From positions 62,001 through 126,000 of the forward strand of contig NZ_QGTS01000013.1 in the NCBI RefSeq assembly GCF_003182475.1: DNA of 64,000 nucleotides, read 5' to 3'. Below the pieces are notes generated by a model that had not been told where the DNA came from, searched no databases, and saw nothing but the letters and a program-made list of their open reading frames with translations. Position 1 is the stretch's first letter. The number at the start of each line of letters is the position of its first letter. Origin of the DNA: Mangrovibacter plantisponsor (GTDB lineage Bacteria > Pseudomonadota > Gammaproteobacteria > Enterobacterales > Enterobacteriaceae). The position numbers and the translations under genes are program-made. Positions 20,388 through 29,204 of the stretch are shown here, piece after piece.

Positions 20388-22049
20388 TTAGTCATCAAGT
20401 TCCAGCTCCTGTATTCCGGCATAGATGCGTTCAGGCCACAGTGCGAAAAAACGATGGGACTTACCTTGGATCATGAGTTTTAGCGTTGCCCGCTCAGGCT
20501 CGTTGGTTGCAAGCCATCCCCGCTGGAGCATCGGCATCACCTCACGCATGTACTGGCCAGGCATGTCCAGCTGCCGCAGAAACTGTTTCTTATCGATCAG
20601 CCATTGCCGCTCACCATCAAGCTCTCGGATGTAGCCCAGCAAAGAAGTGGCATTTTGATGACCGAGTGGTTGCAGAGCCTTCTCCCATTTCGGCAGCAAA
20701 ACTTTTAAGCGGGACAGAACTTGGTGTTCCTCAGAGTTCATCACATGACCCCGAGCAGCCAGCCACTGCATCCAAACCTGCTTCACTGAATCGACGGACT
20801 CTTCCTCATCCCAGGGCACCAGGTAATTTCTAGAAGCAAGAGAAAGTACCGTTGCAACCAGTGCAAAGCGCTGCAGCACGCGAATTACCTGCGATGACAT
20901 ATTGCTGGTTCGCCACTGATCAACCAACCGCTGGATCTCAGACTTGGCGTAGTGGGCAAGCTCATCCGTCGATGTCAGCAGGTTCATCCATTCGGGGAAC
21001 AGGCTCCCGTGATACCGGCTGGTCTGCAGCTTCAAATGATCGACAAACAGTTGCGGACACTGAAAGCGATGCAACGCATCAAAAGTGCCAAATCGACCAA
21101 AAACAGGTATTTCGACCAAACGGATCTGTTGACCGGCCTTAGGCCGCTTCCCAAGCGATTGAAAAACTTCTGACAGCCAAACTTCACCGCTGCTCAACGC
21201 CAATGTCCGCCAGTGAGAAGGTCTGGCGAGTGCTCCGCTTTCCGTTGCCCGCAGCTTACTGGTACCCGCGACTATATGGTAAACAGCAATATCGACGTCC
21301 TCTGGCCGTGCCAGGCCAATTTCATCCAGTGCGAGTAACATGTCATGCTGCTCGGCGGCCACCGCCGCCAAGCCATTCGCCGTGGAAATCCAGCTGCGAA
21401 CGAAAGATCTATCGCTGTAAACCGATGCCGCCAATTCAAGTAGCGATGTCTTCCCGGAGGAGGAAGGCCCGACCAAATGAAAAATACCGTTCTCCACGGC
21501 GGCTGGATGTAGCAGCGGCGCGGATAGCGCCACGCCCACCACAAACACCATCAACGGATTTCCGGTACATAGAGCGCCCACCTGTGATTGCCACTGCGCC
21601 AAAGTGCCGGCGCATTTCAGCATCGAGTCGTTCAGTTGACCGGCGTAGTAATAAGGTTCAGCGTTTGTACCAACGGACCAATCCTGAGTGACATAAACAC
21701 TGTCATGCCACCCCGTAGTATCGACACAAATTCCTGAAGGGGCTTTCAGAATCTCTTGCAGCAAATAGCGCTGCAAACGCGACCAGCTTTGTGGATAGGG
21801 CTCTAACCAATAGCCCGAATCAATCAGGGCATCACGTACCTGGCGTGACTGATCACCATGTAATACCCGGTTGAATACTATGTCCTGTAGCAAAACACTA
21901 TCCATGTTGCGCCACTGGATTAACGCACCAAAACCATGTTTACGGGTATTTCGCCGAGTTCTGGCTACAACCCTTATCCACCCGCCAACAATCTGCCAAT
22001 CGCCCTTTTCAAGGCATTCCAGATGTGCATCAGTTAGACGAAACTCCAT
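20388..22049 (-). CDS. DUF927-type P-loop ATPase/helicase of mobile elements
   Basis: This 553-aa protein looks like the DUF927 family, found in integrative islands, often fused to primase domains, and thought to be a replicative helicase-like ATPase. Walker A is GPSSSGKT at residues 194-201, and the Walker B-like segment is MLLALDEIGLA near residue 242. The N-terminal 150 residues lack any TOPRIM or primase motif, so it is the short form. The C-terminal part ends with a basic MIQGKSHRFFALWPERIY segment. AGGAAG precedes the ATG. It sits between two AlpA-like genes on the same strand, probably an operon that maintains or replicates the excised element. Confidence 0.75.
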   Translation of the reverse strand: MEFRLTDAHLECLEKGDWQIVGGWIRVVARTRRNTRKHGFGALIQWRNMDSVLLQDIVFNRVLHGDQSRQVRDALIDSGYWLEPYPQSWSRLQRYLLQEILKAPSGICVDTTGWHDSVYVTQDWSVGTNAEPYYYAGQLNDSMLKCAGTLAQWQSQVGALCTGNPLMVFVVGVALSAPLLHPAAVENGIFHLVGPSSSGKTSLLELAASVYSDRSFVRSWISTANGLAAVAAEQHDMLLALDEIGLARPEDVDIAVYHIVAGTSKLRATESGALARPSHWRTLALSSGEVWLSEVFQSLGKRPKAGQQIRLVEIPVFGRFGTFDALHRFQCPQLFVDHLKLQTSRYHGSLFPEWMNLLTSTDELAHYAKSEIQRLVDQWRTSNMSSQVIRVLQRFALVATVLSLASRNYLVPWDEEESVDSVKQVWMQWLAARGHVMNSEEHQVLSRLKVLLPKWEKALQPLGHQNATSLLGYIRELDGERQWLIDKKQFLRQLDMPGQYMREVMPMLQRGWLATNEPERATLKLMIQGKSHRFFALWPERIYAGIQELELDD

Positions 22050-22061
22050 TATCGCTTCCTA

Positions 22062-22250
22062 TTACAACTCTGCCATCCAGCGACGAACATCCACCGCTCT
22101 GAAACGTACAGCCTTGCCCATTGGATTAGGCTTGATGGGCTGAGGAAACTTGCCAGCTTTGACATAACGGCGCAAAGTTGGCTGGGATAGTTTGGTTAGT
22201 GAACACACTTCTTCATACGTGAGTAGATTGTTCAGTGATGCGATATTCAT
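22062..22250 (-). CDS. AlpA-like HTH regulator, second copy
   Basis: This 62-aa protein is a small AlpA/excisionase-like DNA-binding protein: LLTYEEVCSLTKLSQPTLRRY followed by VKAGKFPQPIKPNPMGKAVR and the FRAVDVRRWMAEL end helix. I use the ATG at 22250, with GGGAG about ten bases upstream; a longer reading starts at 22313 but its extra residues do not look like this family. It is the promoter-proximal gene of the DUF927 run and probably controls it. Confidence 0.78.
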   Translation of the reverse strand: MNIASLNNLLTYEEVCSLTKLSQPTLRRYVKAGKFPQPIKPNPMGKAVRFRAVDVRRWMAEL

Positions 22251-22550
22251 ATGTTGGTATCTCCCATAACATCTTGATTTGTCATGAGCGATCATACCGT
22301 TCACCGAGTACAATCCTCGTCGCTGGAATTGTCCATTTTGGGCACATTGAGCGATATTTATCGGTGCTGCAAATACAGGAATGAGAACAAAGAATTAAAA
22401 CTATCAACTCACAAACCAGAATGTAACAAATTGAATTTTAATGACTAAACCCAAACCGTTACATGTCACGCTATTCATTCGTGACATGTAACGCCAGAAT
22501 TTTTATTCTAAACACTCACAGAACTGTTCAGAATATTCATGGAGAGCGCT
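22251..22550. promoter_or_regulatory. Divergent control region with a 14-bp inverted repeat
   Basis: This gap separates the minus-strand AlpA-like gene from a plus-strand small ORF. It holds a perfect 14-base inverted repeat, CGTTACATGTCACG (22457-22470) and CGTGACATGTAACG (22480-22493), with a nine-base loop. It is too far from any upstream gene end to be an obvious terminator and has no T run, so it is more likely an operator for one of the AlpA-like proteins, or a hairpin used in transfer or replication. Function is inferred. Confidence 0.5.
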
Positions 22551-22700
22551 ATGGCTAAAACACTGAAACAAATGCTGGAAGAACAGCCTGAGCATGTTGT
22601 CGCGGCTGCGGCAGAAAAGGCATCATTGATACTGGCAGAGCTGGATAAGAAAAAGCAGCTCGAAGAGGGAGGGAAAATGGATGGCAGTGATCAAAGCTAA
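22551..22700 (+). CDS. Small charged helical protein, unknown
   Basis: This is a 49-aa ORF starting MAKTLKQMLEEQPEHVVAAA, followed by AEKASLILAELDKKKQLEEG. It is strongly helical and charged, with GGAGAG five bases before the ATG. Codon use looks like real coding sequence, and it faces its own upstream region with the inverted repeat. It ends four bases into the convergent membrane-protein gene. I do not recognise a family; small charged proteins of this kind on islands are sometimes regulators. Confidence 0.45.
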   Translation: MAKTLKQMLEEQPEHVVAAAAEKASLILAELDKKKQLEEGGKMDGSDQS

Positions 22701-23044
22701 TCGTCGGTAAAGGTTCGGAAGTCATCATCATAGCTTCCCAAAAGCCATCGTCTCTGATGCCGACGCTTCGCAGACCTTTCCTGCGCAATGCTATGCCGCT
22801 GCTTGAACATCCACACGATAATAACCGAAATACCCAGGGCCAATGCCGCAGTCCATTTAAAGCACAGTAGAGCGATCCAAAAGAGCACCATGAGCCTGGG
22901 AAGGCGCATATACCAGCAAAGCACACGCCACAACCACACTACCAAAGGCAAACAGATCAACAACCAGACGAAGTTGGTGTTGCCATAGGCCGCCAATCCT
23001 GTGACAAAGAGCAGCATCAAGAGAATATTGCCTAGGAATTTCAT
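22697..23044 (-). CDS. Small inner-membrane protein, unknown
   Basis: This 115-aa protein starts MKFLGNILLMLLFVTGLAAY and has three hydrophobic segments (about residues 4-22, 24-40 and 50-75), followed by a basic, cytoplasmic-looking tail with RSAKRRHQRR and an acidic end. I start at 23044 because GGGAGAG lies about eight bases upstream; the in-frame reading further upstream is not membrane-like. A palindrome TTTCACATGTGAAA at 23068-23081 lies just before the start and may be an operator. It is probably cotranscribed with the tiny membrane gene upstream. No family is recognised. Confidence 0.55.
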   Translation of the reverse strand: MKFLGNILLMLLFVTGLAAYGNTNFVWLLICLPLVVWLWRVLCWYMRLPRLMVLFWIALLCFKWTAALALGISVIIVWMFKQRHSIAQERSAKRRHQRRWLLGSYDDDFRTFTDD

Positions 23045-23138
23045 CGTCGGGGACTCTCCCGAAAAAATTTCACATGTGAAAGTCAGCACGTTTAAAGACA
23101 GGCTACCACGGCACAGGAAAATGCAAGCTCTAATCAGC

Positions 23139-23264
23139 TTAGTTACGTGGTTTTTGATCATCTTCAGACATAGTTTGGTTCGCTTTATAGCTATATAGGC
23201 ACCAGGCGAACACTGCAGTGAAAAACAGCCAGAGCCCGAACATTCCCCATTCAAAGGCATTCAT
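23139..23264 (-). CDS. Tiny single-pass membrane protein, unknown
   Basis: This 41-aa protein starts MNAFEWGMFGLWLFFTAVFA and continues with WCLYSYKANQTMSEDD, so it has one transmembrane helix (residues 6-26) and a short polar C terminus. AGGAGGGT stands four bases before the ATG, a very strong ribosome site that argues for real expression. It lies 95 bases upstream of the second membrane gene on the same strand. Function is unknown. Confidence 0.5.
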   Translation of the reverse strand: MNAFEWGMFGLWLFFTAVFAWCLYSYKANQTMSEDDQKPRN

Positions 23265-24071
23265 GATTACCCTCCTGCTAGCGGTATAGAATTCATCATG
23301 GATCCAGATCCACGAAATCACAACAACCAATTGAAAGTTATTAACTTTGTTCTGAAAGAACATTTTTAGTGGAAAACGTATTGGCCCACATTCCACACTG
23401 GAAAAAAGCTGGCTATTCCTAGCCAATGCCTACCCATTAACTTTCCACATAACTATCTATCTGGAATCTTGGCGCTCAAATTCCACATACGTGGAAACAA
23501 AGTTCGAAATCACAGGTTGGAATAAACCCACCGATGCGCCTATCTATCTGGAATCTTGGTGCCAGCATTCCCCTCTGGACTATTACGACTGATATTCCAG
23601 AACCTAGATGGAACCTGAGGCGTATGGAACGTTGGCGGATAAATTCCTATCTATCTGGAATTTCAGAGAAGGCAATCGGACTTTCGCGATTACAGCTCAC
23701 CAAATCACAAATTCGAAGCCTAAGCCCGACGCAATATATGTGGATCATCAAAAACCCATCGAAAAACTACCTCTCAGTCATTATCACTAACGAACACAGG
23801 GCAATGACACCCATACTCCATCCAAAAGCGATCTGTTGGTGGCTTTTTGAATGCTGAATCGAGCTGACCGATGACTTAGGGTGTTTTTTGATTGCCCACT
23901 ATTGGCCGATACTCCGGATTAAAACAGATGAATGGGTACCTATGCGGCATTAAGCGGGTGAAACCAATAGAGGCTCAATGAGTAGTAGCGTATACTCGAC
24001 AACCAATAGCAATGGTGATAACCACCTCAGCCCCAAATGTCATGGCAGGCCCCACCTATGAGGAGCAAGTA
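23265..24071. other. Non-coding stretch with TTCCA/TGGAA repeats and upstream elements of the defence operon
   Basis: No convincing gene is seen in these 807 bases. The first 400 bases carry about a dozen TTCCA or TGGAA half-sites and three copies of a longer repeat (listed separately). The last 170 bases carry CCAATAG at 23964-23970 and 24003-24009 and its inverse CTATTGG at 23899-23905, upstream of the HTH gene that opens the defence operon. The first part could be a replication origin or a regulator-binding cluster; the second probably holds the operon promoter and operators. These roles are inferred. Confidence 0.55.
23391..23662 (+). repeat. Iteron-like repeat cluster
   Basis: CTATCTATCTGGAATCTTGG occurs exactly at 23453-23472 and 23540-23559, and its first 15 bases recur at 23648-23662. 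Palindromes TTCCACACTGGAA (23391-23403) and TTCCAC-ATAC-GTGGAA (23481-23496) fall in the same stretch, with further TTCCA or TGGAA half-sites between them. The spacing (87 and 108 bases) is not a regular short iteron ladder, so a replication role is only one option. Confidence 0.7.
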
Positions 24072-24284
24072 ATGTCCGAGATGGATGATCGCTGGTTATC
24101 GGTCGATGAGATCAGCCAGTACCTGGGTGTCAGCAGTGACACCGTTTATCGCTGGATTGATAAGCAGGGCATGCCCGCCCACCGCATGGGACGTCTTTGG
24201 AAGTTTAAGAAAGATGAAGTTGATGAGTGGGTCAAGGGTGGCGGCGCGGCGGACAGGAGCAAGATGAATGAGCAGGAAGAATAG
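24072..24284 (+). CDS. Small HTH (excisionase/MerR-like) regulator of the defence operon
   Basis: This 70-aa protein has the HTH_17 excisionase-family fold: WLSVDEISQYLGVSSDTVYR, then WIDKQGMPAHRMGRLWKFKKDEVDEWV. I start at 24072 because GAGGAG lies six bases upstream; the longer reading from 24012 has no such site. Such small DNA-binding proteins often open phage-defence operons and repress them. It precedes the methylase by about 100 bases on the same strand. CCAATAG repeats upstream are candidate operators. Confidence 0.8.
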   Translation: MSEMDDRWLSVDEISQYLGVSSDTVYRWIDKQGMPAHRMGRLWKFKKDEVDEWVKGGGAADRSKMNEQEE

Positions 24285-24386
24285 AAATGACAATTCAGTC
24301 GATCTGAATAGAATCCTCCCTGGGAGGCTATCAAGCCCCATGAAAACCACTAGTCCACGACTTCGAAGGGTTGGTAATGGGGCCCT

Positions 24387-26549
24387 ATGGTTAGAATAGT
24401 GCAGACAAAGCAAACCATGGAAAGCTGCAGAGGCGACACCTTTGACGGTTGGCCTGCCCGTACCCTGCTGGAGGCGGGCGACATTCCCATTGCCCAAATC
24501 GCCGAGCTTGCCCTGCGTGAAGGTCAGAGCTCAAATCCTTTGTACCGGGTCCACCGCTGGTTTGCACGCCGAGTGGGCTCTCAGTTCCGTTCGATCATCA
24601 CCGCGCTGACCCTTCCCCCTGACAAGACCGACGCCTTTTGGGATACCTATCTCGGAAAGACCTCCGTGCATGGCGCCGTCGTTCTCGATCCCTTCATCGG
24701 CGGCGGGACAAGTTTGGTGGAGTCCATGCGCTGCAACGCCCGGGTGATTGGTTTTGATATCGACCCGGTCGCGACCTTTATTACCCGATTTGAATTGGCC
24801 GCCTCCCTAATGGAGGATCACTATCCGGAAATCGAGCAGATCTGCAATGAGATCGCCCAACTCATTATGCCGTTGCATCGAACTATGGTGGACGGTGTCG
24901 AACGGGATGTTCTTCATCATTTCTGGGTCCAGGTGAAGCAGTGCTCGAATTGCCAGAACGACGTAGAGCTCCATCCCCATTTCCAACTGGCCTACTCCAA
25001 AGAGAAGGGCCTGCAGTGGGTATTCTGCAAGGACTGTCATGCGGTCCACGAATTGCCGATTGAACGCAAGGTGCTGCACTGCTCTTGCGGCAAGCGCACC
25101 ACTATCAGCGTGGGCACGCACGGCAACGGGATCATGACTTGCCCGACCTGCAAGCACACACAAAAGATCGCAGCGGACGACCTTGACGGTGCCGAACGTC
25201 CCGCTTGGAGACTCTTTGCCCAGGAGTATCTGGTCGGAACCGGCAAGAACTGCACTAGGCATTTCAAGCGTGTCGAAGAGGCGGACAAGGCATTGTACGA
25301 CCGAGCCACCCGTAAGCTGCGGATGATCGGGGGTGGCTTGCTTGTGCCGGCGAGAAGCATTCCCCGCGAGGGGCGTTCGGATGGACGACCTCTGATCCAC
25401 GGGATTCGGCATTACGCAGACTTTTTCAATGACCGGCAGAAGCTCCACCTGCACCTTCTCGGTTCGGCCATTGGCCGAGTGGAAAGCGATGAGGCGCGGC
25501 GCTGCCTTGAGTTGGCCTTCAGTGAGCATCTCACCACGAACTGCATGTACACGGCCTATGCGTTTGGCTATCGCAGAACGAGCCCAATGTTCTCCATTCA
25601 CTCATACCGGCACATCACTCGTCCGGTTGAGCTGAACCCTTGGCAGGATGGCGTTGGACGGGGGACGTTCATCAACACAGTCCGGAAAATATCAAAGGCA
25701 ATTGCCTTTGCCAAAGCGCCCGAGGAGCTGCATCCGGAAGGCACCAGAGTCGCTTATGAAGATGATTTCGAGCGCGAACAAGCCTGCCTTGGCTCTGTCG
25801 ATGATGTATTGAGCGGCAGCGCCACGGCGGCTATTGAAACCCAGTCTTCCGAGGAACTCCATTTACTACCGGATGGCTCAGTGGATCTCGTGCTGACCGA
25901 TCCGCCGTATTTCGACAATCTGAGCTACTCGGAACTCTCGGACTTCTATTTGGCCTGGCATCAGGCTTTGAGAATCGCACCGTCCCCGTATGACGATAAC
26001 GTCACTTCGGCTCCGATACTGCAGAACCTGGCCATCACGCGACGGTCCGACGAAGCCATCAAGGGATACCAGGAACGGCTTCAGCAGATTTTCATGGAAT
26101 GCAATCGAGTGCTTAAGCCGGATGGGATCTGCGTGTTCACCTACCATCATAAACTCGCATCGGCGTGGGATGCTCTCGGCACGGCTCTACTTCATTCGGG
26201 ACTCTCGGTAACCAAGGTGCTGCCCATGCGTGGCGAAGGCCAAGGAGGCCTTCACACTTACGATGGCACCATCAAGTGGGACGCGGTGCTGGTCTGTCGC
26301 AAGAAGAAAGGCGTCATCAAGAGGGGCGTTCCGGTCATCAGCGAAACCGCCTTCAAAGACGCTGTCTTGGAGGCGGAATCTCACTTTGAGACCTTGTCCG
26401 CCCATAAACGGATCGGCTTCAAAATACCTGATTTCACAAATTTGGCTCGGGCGTTGGTCGTCAGTAGAGGTTTCTTAGGCGAGGCGGATACCAGCACACG
26501 ACCGATGTCGGATGCATTGAAGAACATACCAACCCCGGGAGAGTTGTGA
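24387..26549 (+). CDS. Zn-ribbon adenine-specific DNA methylase (COG1743/DUF1156 type)
   Basis: This 720-aa protein is a predicted amino-group DNA methyltransferase. The SAM-binding motif DPFIGGGTSLVE is at residues 101-112 and the catalytic motif DPPYFDNLSYSEL begins at residue 505, so the two are far apart. Between them lie cysteine pairs at 186/189, 214/217, 232/234 and 252/255, a zinc-ribbon region of the kind seen in COG1743 methylases. The N-terminal SNPLYRVHRWFARR segment resembles the DUF1156 region of anti-phage-associated methylases. DPPY indicates N6-adenine or N4-cytosine methylation. Its stop overlaps the nuclease gene start. In this operon it probably marks host DNA; the target site is unknown. 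Confidence 0.85.
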   Translation: MVRIVQTKQTMESCRGDTFDGWPARTLLEAGDIPIAQIAELALREGQSSNPLYRVHRWFARRVGSQFRSIITALTLPPDKTDAFWDTYLGKTSVHGAVVLDPFIGGGTSLVESMRCNARVIGFDIDPVATFITRFELAASLMEDHYPEIEQICNEIAQLIMPLHRTMVDGVERDVLHHFWVQVKQCSNCQNDVELHPHFQLAYSKEKGLQWVFCKDCHAVHELPIERKVLHCSCGKRTTISVGTHGNGIMTCPTCKHTQKIAADDLDGAERPAWRLFAQEYLVGTGKNCTRHFKRVEEADKALYDRATRKLRMIGGGLLVPARSIPREGRSDGRPLIHGIRHYADFFNDRQKLHLHLLGSAIGRVESDEARRCLELAFSEHLTTNCMYTAYAFGYRRTSPMFSIHSYRHITRPVELNPWQDGVGRGTFINTVRKISKAIAFAKAPEELHPEGTRVAYEDDFEREQACLGSVDDVLSGSATAAIETQSSEELHLLPDGSVDLVLTDPPYFDNLSYSELSDFYLAWHQALRIAPSPYDDNVTSAPILQNLAITRRSDEAIKGYQERLQQIFMECNRVLKPDGICVFTYHHKLASAWDALGTALLHSGLSVTKVLPMRGEGQGGLHTYDGTIKWDAVLVCRKKKGVIKRGVPVISETAFKDAVLEAESHFETLSAHKRIGFKIPDFTNLARALVVSRGFLGEADTSTRPMSDALKNIPTPGEL

Positions 26550-29200
26550 TGGCGAAACTCGATAAAGGAACGCTTGCCCTAACATTCAAATTCGATTGTG
26601 ACCGGTTTCTCCGGTTTCGACTGGCCAGTGATGCTGAAAGGGACTCACTTGGGATCTCTGCCGAAACCTACAAACGCCCTGGTATTGAACTTATCAAAGC
26701 AGCCGGGCGGCGTTGGGAAGCCGACAAATACCAGGATCTGATCGACACCTCGGATGATGGGAAAGTTGTGTTCCTTCTCGAGGACAAGGTCGATGATCTT
26801 CTGGGACGGAAGCCCTTCAAGAAAATCCAGAACCTTTTTGACATCCTCCGGCAACAGGAGCCACCCCAGGCAATTATCGAGGCGGAGTTCACGGTTCCCA
26901 CAAACATCACTCCCGGCCTTCAAAAGGCATACGACGATTTCGGTCTCGACCAGGTAAGAGTGCGCCCGGACATCCTTTGGATACATCCAGGTGGTACTGG
27001 TGCGCCGCTGATTGGCAATGGGACTGTGCCTGAATACGAAATCCATATCATTGATGTGAAAATGGCTGCGGAGCCATCCCTGCGGCACTTCACGGAAGTG
27101 ACCTACTACGCTCTGGCATTGGCCACAGCCATCCAGCAAGAAGGTCTTGGCGGCAGATATGCCGTTTCGGCGGAAGGCACCATCTGGCCAGGAAGCCATG
27201 ACATCAATGCGTTCAGGAATCTGGTCCAGCTTTATCAGGCCAAGGGAGCCGCAGATCCTGTTTCCAAGGCCCTCAGCGAAACGTTGATTCGGGTTCCGTA
27301 TGAGGTCTATGAAGTCCACGTGAAGCAGTTTTTCGAGGATCGTCTTCTCAGGGTTCTGCAGACCGACATGGAGGATGCCAGTTGGCATGTCGGTCCCAAG
27401 TGCCAGCTTTGCGACTACGTTCGCTATTGCCGAGATAAGGCATCTGAATGCGATCATCTTTCCCGGCTGGCCTGGCTCAATCAAGGGCAGGCGGAACTTC
27501 TCCGTTCAAATGGCATTACCACTACGGCGGGACTGACTGAAGCCGTGACTACCGCCGATGATCGGTGGCAATCCGTTATCGACTCCAGCCACCAGTTGCG
27601 GGCGGATGGGCCAGCGCTGGCAACTCGCGCCCGTTCCTTGACCGAGGGGGCACCCTTGCCGGTCGATGGACGGCGCAGCGCCATGATCCCCGCGTGGACT
27701 GACCAAAGCATCTTTATCACGATTCATTTCGACCCGGGCTCTGGTATCTCCTTTGCCCTGGGCGCGGCGCGGCTCTATTTCCCGCACGGCCGCAAGCCGG
27801 GCGATCCTCCGGTGACGGACGAAAAGATTTTCATCGTTGACCGTGTCGATGCGATGAACCCGGAAACGGAGCGCGAGAGGCTGAAGGAATTTGCGACCGT
27901 GGTTTCTGAGTGGTTAGATGAGGTGTCAACCGTCAATACAGGTCTACCCGCCCGTGACCGGCTATCTTCCCATATCTTCTTCTGGGACATGCTGGAGATG
28001 CGACAGCTCAAGCGCATGTTCGAGCGTCATATGCAGAACCCTGACGTGATCGAACTGATCGAGATACTTACCCGATTCTTCCCACCGGACAGCCTGTTGC
28101 CCGATCCGGATGCTTTCAAGTCCCAGCCTGGGACAATCGTCAAGGAAGTCCTGCGAATGCTCGTTGGGCTGCCGGTTGCCCACGATTACTCCCTGTTTGA
28201 TGCAGCGAACAGTTTCTTCCCAAATGTTCGGGAGGATGGAACCCCGTATAAATTCGATCTGCCTTTTGGGTTCGCTACCCCAATGAGCGATCAGATCCCC
28301 TTCGAACGTGCCTATGAGCTGTGGCAGGACAAAATTTTCGTCCGCCATTTCAATAAACTTCACCCTACTGACCCGTCCAAGTGGAGACGCTACACCCGGG
28401 ACGAACTCTACGATGGCATTAAGCGGGCCACTAAGGTTCACCTGCAAGCTTTGCAGCACATCGTCCGGCGACTGCGTGAAAATTACAAAGACCGGTTGGT
28501 GCTGAAAAAGAGCGGCTTCTCTGCCGCACGATCCTCCCAGGCAAGTGTTCCGGAGGCGGCAAGAAGCCTGATCGCTTTTGAGAAGCTCAATGTCGCATGC
28601 CAGGAAATGGAGAACCGGAACACTCGCTCAATGCCCGTCGATGAACGGGAGGCGAGGTTTTTCTCGATACGCGGGTTGACCTTGAAGCCTCAAGCAGAGG
28701 CTGATCCGATCATCGATGAGATCAAGTTCGCGAATCCACAGTACCAACACGAAACGCTCTATGTTTTCGATTTTTCACCGACCAGCAGGGATTCCAGAAT
28801 CAAGGAAGGCGAATTTACCGTCGCGCTGTCCAACGAGAATGAATACGTGGATCTCGACGAACCGTGGCGTCGGCGACTTGGACTGGGTTTCCAGGATGCA
28901 GAAGAACTGCTGGGCGAACACGGCCTGACCGAGCGGTGGATGACGAACAAGTCGATAGGGGCATTGCTTCAGGTAGAGGTCATTCGGTTGGAGGCCATGC
29001 AGGACAATCCCTATGTGGTTCTTAAGCCAGGTCACCAGGTGCTCTTTCAGTTTGCCGTCGCCCAAGGACTCGTGGCACTCGACTCACCGCTTGTCCTCGA
29101 TCCGATGTACCGGGACTTCTCGAGCGACAGGATAGAAAAAGCATTGAGGTCTGTCGGCGGCAAGGCAGCACCGATCAAACGTGCCAGGAAGCGGAGGTAA
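26549..29200 (+). CDS. Cas4/Dna2-like Fe-S PD-(D/E)XK nuclease with a C-terminal extension
   Basis: This 883-aa protein looks like a RecB-family nuclease with an iron-sulfur cluster. RPDILW puts Asp141 at the metal site, followed by EIHIIDVKMA with Asp169 and Lys171 (D-x-K) and a conserved tyrosine region near 186. A cysteine at residue 17 (FDCDRFLRFR) plus CQLCDYVRYC with Cys285, 288 and 294 match the four-cysteine pattern of Cas4, AddB and Dna2. Residues about 370-520 (IFIVDRVDAMN..., HIFFWDMLEM) may be a degenerate RNase H-like domain, as in TM0106-type proteins. The start overlaps the methylase stop (TGATG), so they are coupled; the helicase partner starts five bases after its stop. Confidence 0.78.
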   Translation: MAKLDKGTLALTFKFDCDRFLRFRLASDAERDSLGISAETYKRPGIELIKAAGRRWEADKYQDLIDTSDDGKVVFLLEDKVDDLLGRKPFKKIQNLFDILRQQEPPQAIIEAEFTVPTNITPGLQKAYDDFGLDQVRVRPDILWIHPGGTGAPLIGNGTVPEYEIHIIDVKMAAEPSLRHFTEVTYYALALATAIQQEGLGGRYAVSAEGTIWPGSHDINAFRNLVQLYQAKGAADPVSKALSETLIRVPYEVYEVHVKQFFEDRLLRVLQTDMEDASWHVGPKCQLCDYVRYCRDKASECDHLSRLAWLNQGQAELLRSNGITTTAGLTEAVTTADDRWQSVIDSSHQLRADGPALATRARSLTEGAPLPVDGRRSAMIPAWTDQSIFITIHFDPGSGISFALGAARLYFPHGRKPGDPPVTDEKIFIVDRVDAMNPETERERLKEFATVVSEWLDEVSTVNTGLPARDRLSSHIFFWDMLEMRQLKRMFERHMQNPDVIELIEILTRFFPPDSLLPDPDAFKSQPGTIVKEVLRMLVGLPVAHDYSLFDAANSFFPNVREDGTPYKFDLPFGFATPMSDQIPFERAYELWQDKIFVRHFNKLHPTDPSKWRRYTRDELYDGIKRATKVHLQALQHIVRRLRENYKDRLVLKKSGFSAARSSQASVPEAARSLIAFEKLNVACQEMENRNTRSMPVDEREARFFSIRGLTLKPQAEADPIIDEIKFANPQYQHETLYVFDFSPTSRDSRIKEGEFTVALSNENEYVDLDEPWRRRLGLGFQDAEELLGEHGLTERWMTNKSIGALLQVEVIRLEAMQDNPYVVLKPGHQVLFQFAVAQGLVALDSPLVLDPMYRDFSSDRIEKALRSVGGKAAPIKRARKRR

Positions 29201-29204
29201 GGCA

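Noticed and set aside
23534-23857. 107-aa plus-strand ORF in the repeat region
   Set aside because: It overlaps the CTATCTATCTGG repeat array, has no ribosome site, and its amino-acid make-up looks random, so I treat it as non-coding.
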